From: Actinoplanes sp. NBC_00393
GTDB taxonomy: Bacteria; Actinomycetota; Actinomycetes; Mycobacteriales; Micromonosporaceae
Direction of reading: 5' to 3'
Assembly: GCF_036053395.1 (NCBI RefSeq)
Contig: NZ_CP107942.1
Span: forward strand, 10,468,001-10,532,000
Length of the DNA: 64,000 bases
A program made the translations under genes and the position numbers. This document shows positions 46,006-54,484 of the stretch, piece by piece (the first letter of the stretch is position 1; each line of letters starts with the position of its first letter). The notes beneath the pieces are model-generated. The model searched no databases, was not told the origin of the DNA, and saw only the letters and a program-made list of their open reading frames with translations.

Positions 46006-46432
46006 ACCTGCGCAACACGCCCGATCATCGGGATCGGCAGTTGTCAACTGGTGCCCACACAGACAGTGCGATGTTCGGGCGTTTGCGGGCAGGTCGGGCG
46101 CGATTGCCCTAGCGGGCCGCTAACCCCTCGGAGCGATCTCGTCACTCTCCGAAGCGGTCATCGTCTTCACCTGCGGGTTGCCTCGATCGAGTGTTTCCGC
46201 AGGTGATCGATGGTCTTGGCGGAGCGGGTGCCCGACACCGGGTGGGCGGGAATTGCCGCACAGTGTGCTGTCGACAAACTGTCTGACATTGATGCCCGTG
46301 GTAACCGTCAAGTTCCTGACAGTAATAAATGGGCACGTTCACGCGTGCCGGATGCCTGGCGCATGATCGTTCGAGACGGTGTAATAGGTGGGACCGTATC
46401 TGACCGCACTGTCTGCGACGTGAGGATTCAAG
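46006..46432. other. 427-nt gene-free region before the small HTH gene
   Basis: Less GC-rich than its surroundings, particularly 46260-46400, with runs such as CCTGACAGTAATAAATGGGC. TAATAG (46382-46387) is a possible -10 for the HTH gene. Several GACA/TGTC inverted motifs occur (CTGTCGACAAACTGTCTGACA). No frame with actinobacterial codon use, no tRNA and no terminator with U-tract could be made out. Confidence 0.5.
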
Positions 46433-46660
46433 ATGGCAGCCACTGGCACAGCTACCAGTACTGAGAAGGGTCGTCGAATCGTCGGTAGCGAGCGGCAGTC
46501 GCTCGCCAAGGACCTGGTGAAGCGATACACCTCCGGCGAGAGCATCCGCGCGCTGGCCGCTTCCACCGGACGGTCCTACGGATTCGTCCACCGGGTGCTC
46601 ACCGAATCGGGCGTTCAGTTGCGCCAGCGTGGCGGCGCCCGCCGCCGCAAGAAGGCGTGA
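46433..46660 (+). CDS. Small helix-turn-helix protein (75 aa)
   Basis: Basic protein made almost only of one HTH: SLAKDLVKRYTSGESIRALAASTGRSYGFVHRVLTESGVQLRQRG, then GARRRKKA. Conserved in many actinobacteria at this place; DNA binding is likely, target unknown. ATG has GAGG about 9 nt upstream. Its TGA overlaps the GTG of the enoyl-CoA hydratase gene. Confidence 0.88.
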   Translation: MAATGTATSTEKGRRIVGSERQSLAKDLVKRYTSGESIRALAASTGRSYGFVHRVLTESGVQLRQRGGARRRKKA

Positions 46661-47448
46661 CGGCCGCCGACGCCGGACCGGTAAGCACCGACGAGGTAGG
46701 CGTTCGCTACGAACAGGACGGGCCGGTTGCGACGGTGACGTTGTGCCGGCCCGACGTTCTCAATGCCCAGACTCCGGCCATGTGGACGGAGCTCGGCAAC
46801 ATTTCACGGAAATTAGCGGGTGACGTCCGCGTCGTCATTGTCCGGGCCGAGGGGCGCGCGTTTTCCGCCGGCCTGGATCTGTCGGTGGCGCGTGGCGACG
46901 GCGATTCTTCGCTGTCCCGGCTGGCACAGTTGTCTGCCGCTGAGTGTGCGGATCAGATTGCTGTGTTCCAGACCGCGTTCACCTGGTTGCGGAGTCCGTC
47001 CATTGTGACGATCGCCGCGGTGCAAGGACACGCGATCGGCGCCGGCTTCCAACTCGCGCTGAACTGCGACATGCGTGTTCTCGCCGACGATGCGCGATTC
47101 TCGATGGCTGAGGTGACCCTCGGCCTGGTGCCCGATCTGGGCGGGACGAAACGGCTCACCGAGCTGGTCGGCCCGTCCCGGGCGCTGGAGATCTGCGTGA
47201 CCGGCCGGCGGATCTCCGCGGACGAGGCGGACCGGATCGGTCTCGCCACCGCGGTGGTCCCGCGGGCCGAGTTGGACGCGGCGGTCGCCGATCTGACCGC
47301 GGCGGTGCTCGCCGGTGACCCCGGCGCGGTCGCCGAGATCAAGGCCCTGCTCACCGGTGCGCCCGCCCGGTCGTACGCGGAGCAGGACCGGGCCGAGCGT
47401 GAGGCCCAGACCCGTCGGCTCAGCGATCTGCTGGGCAGCGGGGAGTAG
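46657..47448 (+). CDS. Enoyl-CoA hydratase/isomerase family protein
   Basis: 263 residues, crotonase fold. VRAEGRAFSAGLDLS (oxyanion hole 1 and CoA site, ~65-79) and AAVQGHAIGAGFQLALNCDMRV (~119-140) with the second oxyanion glycine. The MAEVTLGLVPDLGGTKRL segment contains the Glu often used as catalytic acid. Beta-oxidation or a related acyl-CoA reaction is likely; the exact substrate is open. The GTG overlaps the HTH gene stop. Confidence 0.9.
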   Translation: MTAADAGPVSTDEVGVRYEQDGPVATVTLCRPDVLNAQTPAMWTELGNISRKLAGDVRVVIVRAEGRAFSAGLDLSVARGDGDSSLSRLAQLSAAECADQIAVFQTAFTWLRSPSIVTIAAVQGHAIGAGFQLALNCDMRVLADDARFSMAEVTLGLVPDLGGTKRLTELVGPSRALEICVTGRRISADEADRIGLATAVVPRAELDAAVADLTAAVLAGDPGAVAEIKALLTGAPARSYAEQDRAEREAQTRRLSDLLGSGE

Positions 47449-47468
47449 CGTCCCGACCTCCCGGGTTG

Positions 47469-47491
47469 TTGTCGTACCCACGAGGCAGACT
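47469..47491 (+). promoter_or_regulatory. PafBC-type promoter before the ABC exporter
   Basis: TTGTCGTAC (47469-47477), 8 nt, CAGACT (47486-47491). The first nine bases are the same as at uvrA; the -10 starts with C. The ATG lies 37 nt further on, behind GGGAGG. Confidence 0.5.
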
Positions 47492-47528
47492 TTGTGCTGT
47501 CCGTCGGCGACGTCCCGGGAGGTGGCGC

Positions 47529-49454
47529 ATGTCCATGCCGAGCTGGAGCGTGCTGCGCTCGATCCAGAACGCTGATCGGGTGCGGGAGCACCAGGTCCGG
47601 CGCGGCACGGCCCGGCGGATCACGAGGTTCGCCCGGCCCTATCGGCGTGACATCGCGGTCTTCCTGGTGACCGTGGTCATCGCGGCCGGCATCGGGGTCG
47701 CCACCCCGTTGCTCGCCGGGCAGGTGATCAACGCGATCACCGGCGGTGGGCCGGACGCGGGTGGCACGGTGGTGCGCCTCGCCCTGCTGATCGCCGGTCT
47801 CGCCGTCGCCGACGCGCTGCTGTCACTCGCCCAGCGGTGGTATTCGGCGCGGATCGGCGAGGGGATCATCCTCGACCTGCGCACCCGGGTCTACGACCAC
47901 GTGCAGCGCATGCCGTTGCAGTTCTTCACGCGGACACAGACCGGCGCCCTGGTGAGCCGGCTCAACAACGACGTGGTCGGCGCACAGCGGGCCTTCACCT
48001 CGACGCTGTCCGGCGTGCTGAGCAACGTCATCCAGCTGGTGCTCACCGCGGTGGTGATGTTCACCCTGTCCTGGCCGATCACCGTGCTGTCGCTGGTGCT
48101 ATTGCCGGTCTTCATCATCCCGGCCCGCCGGGTCGGCAAGCGGCTCGCGGAGATCACCCGCGAGTCGTACAACTTGGACGCGAAGATGAACGCGACCATG
48201 ACCGAGCGGTTCAACGTCTCCGGCGCGCTGCTGGTCAAGCTCTTCGGCCGACCCGACGTGGAGGCCGGCCGGTTCGGTGACCGCGCCGCCCGGGTCCGCG
48301 ACATCGGCGTCCAGCAGGCGATGTACTCGCGGACCTTCTTCGTGGCGATGCTGCTGGTCGCCTCTCTCGCACAGGCGCTGACCTACGGTCTGGGCGGCTG
48401 GCTGGCCGTCCGCGGCGAGGTCTCGGCCGGCACCGTCGTCACCCTCGCCCTGCTGCTCACCCGGCTGTATGGTCCGCTCACCGCGCTGAGCAACGTGCGG
48501 GTCGACGTGATGAGTGCGCTGGTCTCCTTCGACCGGGTCTTCGAGGTGCTCGACCTGAAACCCGGGATCGTCGAGAAACCGGACGCCACCGCCATCCCGG
48601 CAGGCTCCGGCCGCGTCGAGTTCCGCGACGTCCGGTTCCGCTATCCGAGCGCCGACGAGGTCTCGCTCGCCACCCTGGAGGACGTCGTCGCGCTGGACCG
48701 GCGGGAGAACCCACCGGTCCTCGACGGGCTCGACTTCGCCGTCGAGCCCGGTCAGATGGTGGCCCTGGTCGGCCCGTCCGGCGCGGGCAAGTCCACCACC
48801 TCGATGCTGGTCTCCCGGGTGTACGACGTGACCGACGGCGCGGTGCTGATCGGCGGCGTCGACGTGCGGGACGCGACTCTCGACTCGCTACGGGACACGG
48901 TCGGCGTCGTTACCCAGGACTCCCACCTGTTCCACGAGAGCATCGCCGAGAACCTTCGGTATGCACGACCAGGCGCCACCGAGGAACAGATGTGGGACGC
49001 CCTCGCCAAAGCGCGTATCGCCGGGCTGGTCCGGGCGCTGCCCGACGGGCTGGACACGGTGGTGGGAGAGCGTGGCTACCGGTTCTCCGGCGGTGAGAAG
49101 CAGCGCATCGCGATCGCCCGGCTACTGCTCAAACAGCCGTCGATCGTGGTCCTGGACGAGGCCACCGCCCACCTGGACAGCGAGTCCGAGGCGGCGGTGC
49201 AGCGGGCTCTGGCCGAGGCGCTGCGCGGCCGGACCGCTCTGGTGATCGCGCACCGGCTCTCCACGATCCGCGACGCCGACCTGATCCTGGTGCTGGACGA
49301 GGGCCGGATCGTCGAGCGCGGCCGGCACGAGGACCTGGTGGAGGCCGGCGGTCTCTACAGCGAGCTGTACCGGACGCAGTTCGCGGCGAGCCCCCCGCGG
49401 TACGAGGACGAGGTCGAGATCGTCACCCTGCCCCCGGCTACCGTGGAGCCGTGA
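47529..49454 (+). CDS. ABC transporter, fused membrane and ATPase domains
   Basis: 641-residue half-transporter of the multidrug/lipid exporter (MsbA/LmrA) type. Six TM helices in residues ~35-330, then the ATPase: Walker A GPSGAGKST, Q-loop VTQDSHLF, signature FSGGEKQRIAIAR, Walker B IVVLDEATAHLD, switch His in IAHRLSTI. It needs to dimerise; no partner gene adjoins it. ATG at 47529 has GGGAGG 7 nt upstream; the longer frame before it includes the promoter. Confidence 0.92.
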   Translation: MSMPSWSVLRSIQNADRVREHQVRRGTARRITRFARPYRRDIAVFLVTVVIAAGIGVATPLLAGQVINAITGGGPDAGGTVVRLALLIAGLAVADALLSLAQRWYSARIGEGIILDLRTRVYDHVQRMPLQFFTRTQTGALVSRLNNDVVGAQRAFTSTLSGVLSNVIQLVLTAVVMFTLSWPITVLSLVLLPVFIIPARRVGKRLAEITRESYNLDAKMNATMTERFNVSGALLVKLFGRPDVEAGRFGDRAARVRDIGVQQAMYSRTFFVAMLLVASLAQALTYGLGGWLAVRGEVSAGTVVTLALLLTRLYGPLTALSNVRVDVMSALVSFDRVFEVLDLKPGIVEKPDATAIPAGSGRVEFRDVRFRYPSADEVSLATLEDVVALDRRENPPVLDGLDFAVEPGQMVALVGPSGAGKSTTSMLVSRVYDVTDGAVLIGGVDVRDATLDSLRDTVGVVTQDSHLFHESIAENLRYARPGATEEQMWDALAKARIAGLVRALPDGLDTVVGERGYRFSGGEKQRIAIARLLLKQPSIVVLDEATAHLDSESEAAVQRALAEALRGRTALVIAHRLSTIRDADLILVLDEGRIVERGRHEDLVEAGGLYSELYRTQFAASPPRYEDEVEIVTLPPATVEP

Positions 49455-49675
49455 TGGAGTTCCTGGTCCTGATCGTGGTGGTGGCGCTGCTGCTGACCGC
49501 GTTGATGCGGTTCGCGGTCTGGGCCCGGCGCAAAGGCATCGGCGGGGGCATCATGGGGCCGATCGACGAGGCCTGGCATCCGTCGGCCGACCGGTTCCGC
49601 CGGGAGACCGCCGTGCATGAGCAGCGCGTGCTGCCACCCCGTCCCGGCGACGACCGGTACCGCGAAATGAGCTAG
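49454..49675 (+). CDS. Small single-span membrane protein (73 aa)
   Basis: One N-terminal TM helix (FLVLIVVVALLLTALMRFAVW) followed by a basic stretch (ARRKG) and a polar tail (GPIDEAWHPSADRFRRETAVHEQRVLPPRPGDDRYREMS). Function unknown. It begins at the last base of the ABC transporter stop (GTGATGG), so it is translationally coupled to the exporter and might modulate it. A GTG one codon earlier is equally possible. Confidence 0.75.
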   Translation: MEFLVLIVVVALLLTALMRFAVWARRKGIGGGIMGPIDEAWHPSADRFRRETAVHEQRVLPPRPGDDRYREMS

Positions 49676-50892
49676 CCGAGGTCGCGGACCGGTAGTGGGG
49701 TGGCGCTGTCTGCTGCTGTGCCGTATCGGCCGGCCAGTGGCTTCGCGCTCAGGCCGTGGGCGAAGACGCTGATCAGGACGGTCATGCCGATCACTGCGAC
49801 GGCCTGGTCGGCGGGCTCCTCCAGGGACTCGGCGGCGAGCAGGGCGAAGATGATCGAGGCCAGGCCGCGGGGACCGAACCAGCCGATGAAGCCCACGGTT
49901 GATGCGGGCAGGCCGCTGCCGAGCAGGACCAGTGCTACCGGGAGCATCCGTACCAGGGTGAGGCTGAGGACTGCGTAGACGACGACCTGCCAGCTGATGT
50001 GCCCGAAGACGACCGGTACCGCTACTGCGCCGAACACCAGCCAGGTCAGCAGCGACACCAGTCCGGCGGTCTGCTCGACGTAGAAGACCTCCCGGACACC
50101 GCCCCGACCGGCGGCCCGGCCGAACGCGATGCCGGCGACGAACGCGGCCACGAAACCGTTGCCGCCGAGGGACAGGGTTCCGGCGTACACGGCGAGGGCC
50201 AGTGCCAGCACGCCGGGGCCGGCGAAATCCTCGGACGCCCAGCCGCGATGCCGGGCGGTTCGCATCGCCCGGCCGCCGGCCAGCCCGGCAGCGATGCCGA
50301 CCGCGATACCGATCGCCAGGTCGATCAGGGCCGCTCCCGGGGTGGCGGCCTCTCCCAGGCCGTGCGCGGTTGCGGCACCCGCGATCGCGAGCGTCACCAC
50401 CGGGGTGGCGATGCCGTCGTTCAGGCCACTCTCCACATTGAGCACCCGGCGGACCCGCTCCGGCACCGCCGGGTCGGTCATCACCGCGGCGCCCAGGGCG
50501 GCATCGGTCGGGGCCAGGGCCGCGCCGACGAACAGGGCGATCCACCAGCCCATACCGTCGAACATCCACGCCGCCAGCAGCGTCCCGGCCGCCATCGTGA
50601 GGGGCAGTCCGAGGCCGAGGAGGCGGGCGTAGAGGCCGAGGTCGGCGCGGAACTCCGGCAGCCCCACCCGGGACGCGTCGGCGAAGAGCACCCAGACCAG
50701 GGTGATCTCGGCGAGCAGGCGGACGCCCTCCGGCGAGATGTCGGGCTCGTGCAGAAAGGTGGAGAGCAGCAGTCCGGTGGTGACGAAGAGGATGGGTGCG
50801 CTGAGGTCGGCCCGGCCGAGCCGGGACGACCACAGGCCCCAGGCGAAGACTGCCAGCAGGACCAGGGCTACCGCGGCCTCTTCCATGTGCAC
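49672..50892 (-). CDS. Cation:proton antiporter (CPA1/NhaP-like)
   Basis: 406 residues with about 12 TM helices. GAALAPTDAALGAAVM and NVESGLNDGIATPVV carry the Asp residues of the ion-binding crossover (TDA and the ND pair) seen in Na+/H+ exchangers; FIGWFGPRGLASIIFALL is the late conserved helix. No C-terminal TrkA domain. Likely roles are pH and Na+ or K+ homeostasis. Its stop overlaps that of the small membrane protein gene in CTAG. Confidence 0.9.
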   Translation of the reverse strand: MHMEEAAVALVLLAVFAWGLWSSRLGRADLSAPILFVTTGLLLSTFLHEPDISPEGVRLLAEITLVWVLFADASRVGLPEFRADLGLYARLLGLGLPLTMAAGTLLAAWMFDGMGWWIALFVGAALAPTDAALGAAVMTDPAVPERVRRVLNVESGLNDGIATPVVTLAIAGAATAHGLGEAATPGAALIDLAIGIAVGIAAGLAGGRAMRTARHRGWASEDFAGPGVLALALAVYAGTLSLGGNGFVAAFVAGIAFGRAAGRGGVREVFYVEQTAGLVSLLTWLVFGAVAVPVVFGHISWQVVVYAVLSLTLVRMLPVALVLLGSGLPASTVGFIGWFGPRGLASIIFALLAAESLEEPADQAVAVIGMTVLISVFAHGLSAKPLAGRYGTAADSATPLPVRDLG

Positions 50893-51065
50893 CTCATCGA
50901 CGGATGAGGGAAATGAGACCGCGGCAGGCGGGTTGCACGGTTCATCCCGGCCGGATGAACGGCATGCGGGTTGGGAATGGCGTCCGCGAGGCCGATATTC
51001 CGCTCATGCCGATGCGGGGTGGGCGTGTGGGTGAGGAACACGCGGGGCCGCGGGGAGGCGCCGCG

Positions 51066-51668
51066 TCAGCTGGGCGGGGAGACCGCGGTGCGCAGGCGGG
51101 CGAACTCCTCGGCCAGTTGGGGCAGCTGGAAGTGGGCGTTCAGGCCGCTCGGGTTGGGGAGGACCCAGACCGGTACGCCGGCGATGGTGTCCGGCTGCGG
51201 GCCGAGCCGGGCCTTGGGGCGGGCGAACGCGGTTCGGTACGCGGTCACGCCCAGCACTGCTATGTGGCGGGGCGCGATTCGGCGTACCAGATCGGTCAGA
51301 AGGTCTCCGCCTGCGACCAGTTCGTCCGTGCTGAGTTCGTCGGCGCGGGCCGTGGCCCGCGCCACGACGTTGGTGATGCCGAGGCCGAGGCCGGGCAGGA
51401 GGTGCTGCTCGGACGGGTGCAGGAGGCGGTCGGTGAAGCCGCCGCCGTGCAACGCCGGCCAGAAGCGGTTGCCGGGGCGGGCGAAATGGTGCCCGGTGGC
51501 GGCCGAGTAGAGGCTCGGGTTGATTCCGGAGAACAGCACCCGCAGGCCGGGGCCGATCAGATCGGGAATGGTCCGGCCGGCCGCCGCGAGCAGATCGGCG
51601 GCGGTCGGCTTGATGATGCCGCCGGCTGCCTGCCCGGCAGGGTTGTGGGTGGGCGGCCCGGGAATCAC
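51066..51668 (-). CDS. mug: G/U mismatch-specific DNA glycosylase
   Basis: Uracil/thymine glycosylase of the Mug/TDG family, 200 residues. Active-site motif GINPSLYSAATGHHFARPGNRFWPAL (~50-75, GINPS box) and NPSGLNAHF, the DNA-intercalating motif, near residue 175. Removes U or ethenocytosine opposite G. GTG start overlaps the stop of the upstream SDR gene (GTGA), so it is co-transcribed with it. Confidence 0.93.
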   Translation of the reverse strand: MIPGPPTHNPAGQAAGGIIKPTAADLLAAAGRTIPDLIGPGLRVLFSGINPSLYSAATGHHFARPGNRFWPALHGGGFTDRLLHPSEQHLLPGLGLGITNVVARATARADELSTDELVAGGDLLTDLVRRIAPRHIAVLGVTAYRTAFARPKARLGPQPDTIAGVPVWVLPNPSGLNAHFQLPQLAEEFARLRTAVSPPS

Positions 51669-52426
51669 AGGGCTCGCAGGGCGCCGCCGTCGACCGCCAC
51701 CGCGACGCCGGTCACGTAGCTTGCCGCGGGGGACAGCAGGAACGCGGCCACCCGGCCGAACTCCGGCGGCTCGCCGATGCGGCGCAGCGGAATCGCCGCG
51801 GCCACCTCGGCTGCTGCGGTGGCCGGGTCGTCCGCCGAGGCGAACAGCTCGCGGTTCCGGTCGGTCATGAACCGGCCGGGCAGGATGCTGAGGATGCGGA
51901 CGCCGCGCGGCGCGTACTCGTCTGCCATGTCTTTGGCGGCCATCGCCAGGCCTGGCCGCAGGCCGTTGGAGAGGCCGAGCCCGGCCAGGGGTGTCTTCAC
52001 CGAGGTGGAGAGCACCAGCCCGACCGCGCCGCCTTCGGGCAGCGCCGACGCGAAGGTCCGGGCGGCCCGGACCGAGCCGAGGAAGACCGTGTCGAACGCG
52101 GCACGCCACTGGTCGTCGGTCATGCTCGCGGCGGTGCCGGGCGTCGGACCGCCGACCGAGACCAGGGCGCCGTCGAGGCGGCCGAACCGTTCGACAGCGG
52201 TGTCCACCAGCTCGCGCGGCGTCTGCGGATCGCTCAGGTCGGCCGCCACGCCCACCGCGTGGTCCGCCCCGCCCAGGTCCTCGACCGCCTCGGCGACCCG
52301 GTCGGCGGACCGGGACGAGATGATCACCCGGGCGCCGTCGGCGACCAGGGCCTGTGCGGTGGCGAAACCGAGCCCGCGTGAGGCCCCGGTGAGGATGTAG
52401 ACGCGATCAGCCAGCCCGAGATCCAT
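51665..52426 (-). CDS. SDR family oxidoreductase lacking the catalytic Tyr/Lys
   Basis: 253 residues, Rossmann fold with TGASRGLG (residues 14-21) and the VSVGGPTPG stretch in place of NNAG. Where most SDRs have YxxxK, this protein reads SNGLR after the STSVKTPLAGLGL segment, so both catalytic Tyr and Lys are absent. Such BKR-like SDRs are a known subgroup of unclear activity. The ATG overlaps the end of the regulator gene by 20 nt. Confidence 0.85.
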   Translation of the reverse strand: MDLGLADRVYILTGASRGLGFATAQALVADGARVIISSRSADRVAEAVEDLGGADHAVGVAADLSDPQTPRELVDTAVERFGRLDGALVSVGGPTPGTAASMTDDQWRAAFDTVFLGSVRAARTFASALPEGGAVGLVLSTSVKTPLAGLGLSNGLRPGLAMAAKDMADEYAPRGVRILSILPGRFMTDRNRELFASADDPATAAAEVAAAIPLRRIGEPPEFGRVAAFLLSPAASYVTGVAVAVDGGALRAL

Positions 52427-53186
52427 GCATTGATCCTGCCACCTCGAGCCGCAGGGCGTCCGCGGTGGCCGGGTCGGCCGGGAGGAACGCCTCGATCGCC
52501 AGTTCGGAGAGGGTGACGTCGCGCGGGGTGCCGAGCACCGAGGTGATGCTGAAGAAGCTGAGCTCGTCGAAGCGCAACGGCACGACCAGGCCGTCCGGGC
52601 GTTCCGCGACCAGGCCGCCGGGGTAGGCGGCGAGTTCGGCGCGCAGCTCCCGCAGCACCGGATCGCCGGTGGCGACGGCCTGCCGGTCGAGGCGGTGCAG
52701 GATGTGCGTACGCCACTCCGCCAGATTGCCGATCCGCGGCGCCATGCCGTCCGGGTGCAGGGCGAGCCGCAGCACGTTGACCGGCGGTTCGAGCAGGTGG
52801 GGCGCGCACCCCGCGGTGAACCGGGCCACCGCGGCGTTCGCGTCGACCATGGTCCAGTGGCGGTCCACCAGCACCGCGGGGCAGGGTTCGTGGCCGGTGA
52901 GCACGTTGCGCAGCGCGGTGAGGACCGTCGACAGCGGGGTGCCGTCCAGTTCGGACTGCGAGTAGGCGGGGGCGTACCCGCCGGCGAGCAGCAACTCGTT
53001 GCGCGCCCGCAGCGGCACGTCGAGTTCCTCGGCGAGTCGCAGGATCATCTCGCTGGTCGGCCGGGACCGCCCGGTCTCGACGAAAGACAGGTGCCGGGTG
53101 GAGACGCCGGACCGCGCCGACAGGTCGAGCTGGCTCATCCGCCGCTCGTCACGCCAGGTCCGCAGCAGTCGTCCCACATCACTCAT
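52407..53186 (-). CDS. XRE-family regulator with MmyB-like ligand-binding domain
   Basis: 259 residues. The N-terminal Cro/C1 HTH (LLRTWRDERRMSQLDLSARSGVSTRHLSFVETGRSRPT, ~6-43) is followed by the PAS-like MmyB domain (VLVDRHWTMVDANAAVARFTAG; ELAAYPGG). These regulators commonly sit next to and control SDR genes. Here it is the first gene of regulator-SDR-mug and divergent from an NTF2-like gene. TACAGT ends 7 nt before the ATG (leaderless). Confidence 0.9.
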   Translation of the reverse strand: MSDVGRLLRTWRDERRMSQLDLSARSGVSTRHLSFVETGRSRPTSEMILRLAEELDVPLRARNELLLAGGYAPAYSQSELDGTPLSTVLTALRNVLTGHEPCPAVLVDRHWTMVDANAAVARFTAGCAPHLLEPPVNVLRLALHPDGMAPRIGNLAEWRTHILHRLDRQAVATGDPVLRELRAELAAYPGGLVAERPDGLVVPLRFDELSFFSITSVLGTPRDVTLSELAIEAFLPADPATADALRLEVAGSMHGSRAG

Positions 53187-53192
53187 GCCCGG

Positions 53193-53198
53193 ACTGTA
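53193..53198 (-). promoter_or_regulatory. -10 hexamer TACAGT, leaderless promoter of the MmyB-type regulator
   Basis: TACAGT, CCGGGC, ATG at 53186. Confidence 0.55.
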
Positions 53199-53232
53199 GG
53201 CAGCGCCCGCCCGCACCCGCCATGACCTCCGA

Positions 53233-53251
53233 GGTAATCGACGCGCTTACC
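53233..53251. promoter_or_regulatory. Operator-like palindrome GGTAA-N9-TTACC
   Basis: Perfect 5-bp arms in the 86-nt space between the divergent regulator and NTF2-like genes, 22 nt before the latter. A natural candidate for the site of the MmyB-type regulator. Confidence 0.45.
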
Positions 53252-53272
53252 GGCGCCCCGCAGGGTGGAGGC

Positions 53273-53629
53273 ATGAGTGATTTCGACACGACGATCCAGC
53301 GCTACCTGGCGATCTGGAACGAGACCGACCCGCAGGCCCGCCGCGCCGGCATCGACGACGTCTTCGCCGAGGACGTGCGCTACTCCGACCCGATCGCCAC
53401 GGTCGAGGGCCGGGACGCGCTGCACGCGCTGATCGGCGAGGTGCACCAGCGCTTCGCCGGCCTGATCTTCACCCCGGGCGGGCTGCTCGACGCACACCAC
53501 GACCAGGCCCGGTTCACCTGGCATCTCGGCCGCCCCGGCGAGGAGCCGCTGGTCATCGGCTTCGACGTGGCCGAACGAGACGCAACCGGCCGGATCCGGC
53601 TGGTGCTCGGCTTCTTCGACAAGGCGTGA
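53273..53629 (+). CDS. NTF2-like (SnoaL) small protein
   Basis: 118 residues of the cone-shaped NTF2 fold: YLAIWNETDPQARRAGIDDVFAEDVRYSDPIATVEGRDAL and a C-terminal sheet (FDVAERDATGRIRLVLGFFD). Members include isomerases, hydrolases and ligand carriers; no active-site set is clear. ATG follows GGAGG. Divergent from the MmyB regulator, so probably its target. Its TGA abuts the stop of the next, convergent gene (TGATCA). Confidence 0.82.
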   Translation: MSDFDTTIQRYLAIWNETDPQARRAGIDDVFAEDVRYSDPIATVEGRDALHALIGEVHQRFAGLIFTPGGLLDAHHDQARFTWHLGRPGEEPLVIGFDVAERDATGRIRLVLGFFDKA

Positions 53630-54367
53630 TCAGTCCATCGTGTACCCGCCGTTGACGGTGATCCGCTCGCCGGTGACGAAACGGCTGTCCGCCGAGGCCA
53701 GGAAGGCGACCACGTCAGCGATCTCGGCGGGCGTGCCCATCCGGCCGAGCGGCACGTCCCGCCGGTAGGCCTCGATGTGCTCCACGGCCACGTCGGCGTG
53801 CCGTTCGACCGGGATCCAGCCCGGCGCCACCAGGTTCACCGTCACCCCGAGCGGGCCGAGCTCGCGGGCCCAGGTGCGGGTCAGCGACATCTGGGCGGCT
53901 TTCGCCGCCGCGTACGCCGACATGCCCGGCGCGGCCCGCTCCGGCATCTCCGATCCGATCTGGACGATGCGCCCACCGCCCAGGCGGCGCATCCCCGGCA
54001 CGACCGCGCGCATCAGCAGCGTCGGGCTCTTCACGAAGAACAGCAGCTGGTCCAGGTGGTCCTGCCAGCCCACTTCCAGCGCCGGTTTCGCCGGCTGCGG
54101 CCCGGTGGCGTTCGGCACCAGCACGCCGATCGGGCCCAGCCGGCCCTCCACCTGGGCGACCAGCGCGGCCACGGCCGCCTCATCGGTGACATCCGCGCGG
54201 AACGCTTCCGCCCTGCCACCGGCCTCCGCGATCCCGGCGACCACCCGCTCAGCATCCGCGCGATCCGGCAGATAGTTGACGGCGACGGCCCAGCCGTCGG
54301 CAGCGAGGCGGCGCGCGATCTGGGCACCCAGCCCGCGCGAGGCTCCGGTCACCAAAGCAACACCCAT
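53630..54367 (-). CDS. SDR family oxidoreductase
   Basis: 245 residues; TGASRGLGAQIA (~7-18), the catalytic Ser region IGSE, and Tyr/Lys in SAYAAAKAAQMSLTR. The C-terminus (MGTPAEIADVVAFLAS...GERITVNGGYTMD) is that of 3-oxoacyl-ACP-reductase-like enzymes. Substrate unknown. The ATG at 54367 removes an unlikely 20-residue N-terminal extension. Confidence 0.88.
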   Translation of the reverse strand: MGVALVTGASRGLGAQIARRLAADGWAVAVNYLPDRADAERVVAGIAEAGGRAEAFRADVTDEAAVAALVAQVEGRLGPIGVLVPNATGPQPAKPALEVGWQDHLDQLLFFVKSPTLLMRAVVPGMRRLGGGRIVQIGSEMPERAAPGMSAYAAAKAAQMSLTRTWARELGPLGVTVNLVAPGWIPVERHADVAVEHIEAYRRDVPLGRMGTPAEIADVVAFLASADSRFVTGERITVNGGYTMD

Positions 54368-54484
54368 GGGGTACGAGTTTGACAGGACGCCCGCCGTGAC
54401 GAGCCGATCAGGCAGGCGGTCCCGCACCCCGGGGGACCGCCGGGCTCACCCTCGGTGCCGGCTGCCTGCCGGCGGCCGTGGGGG

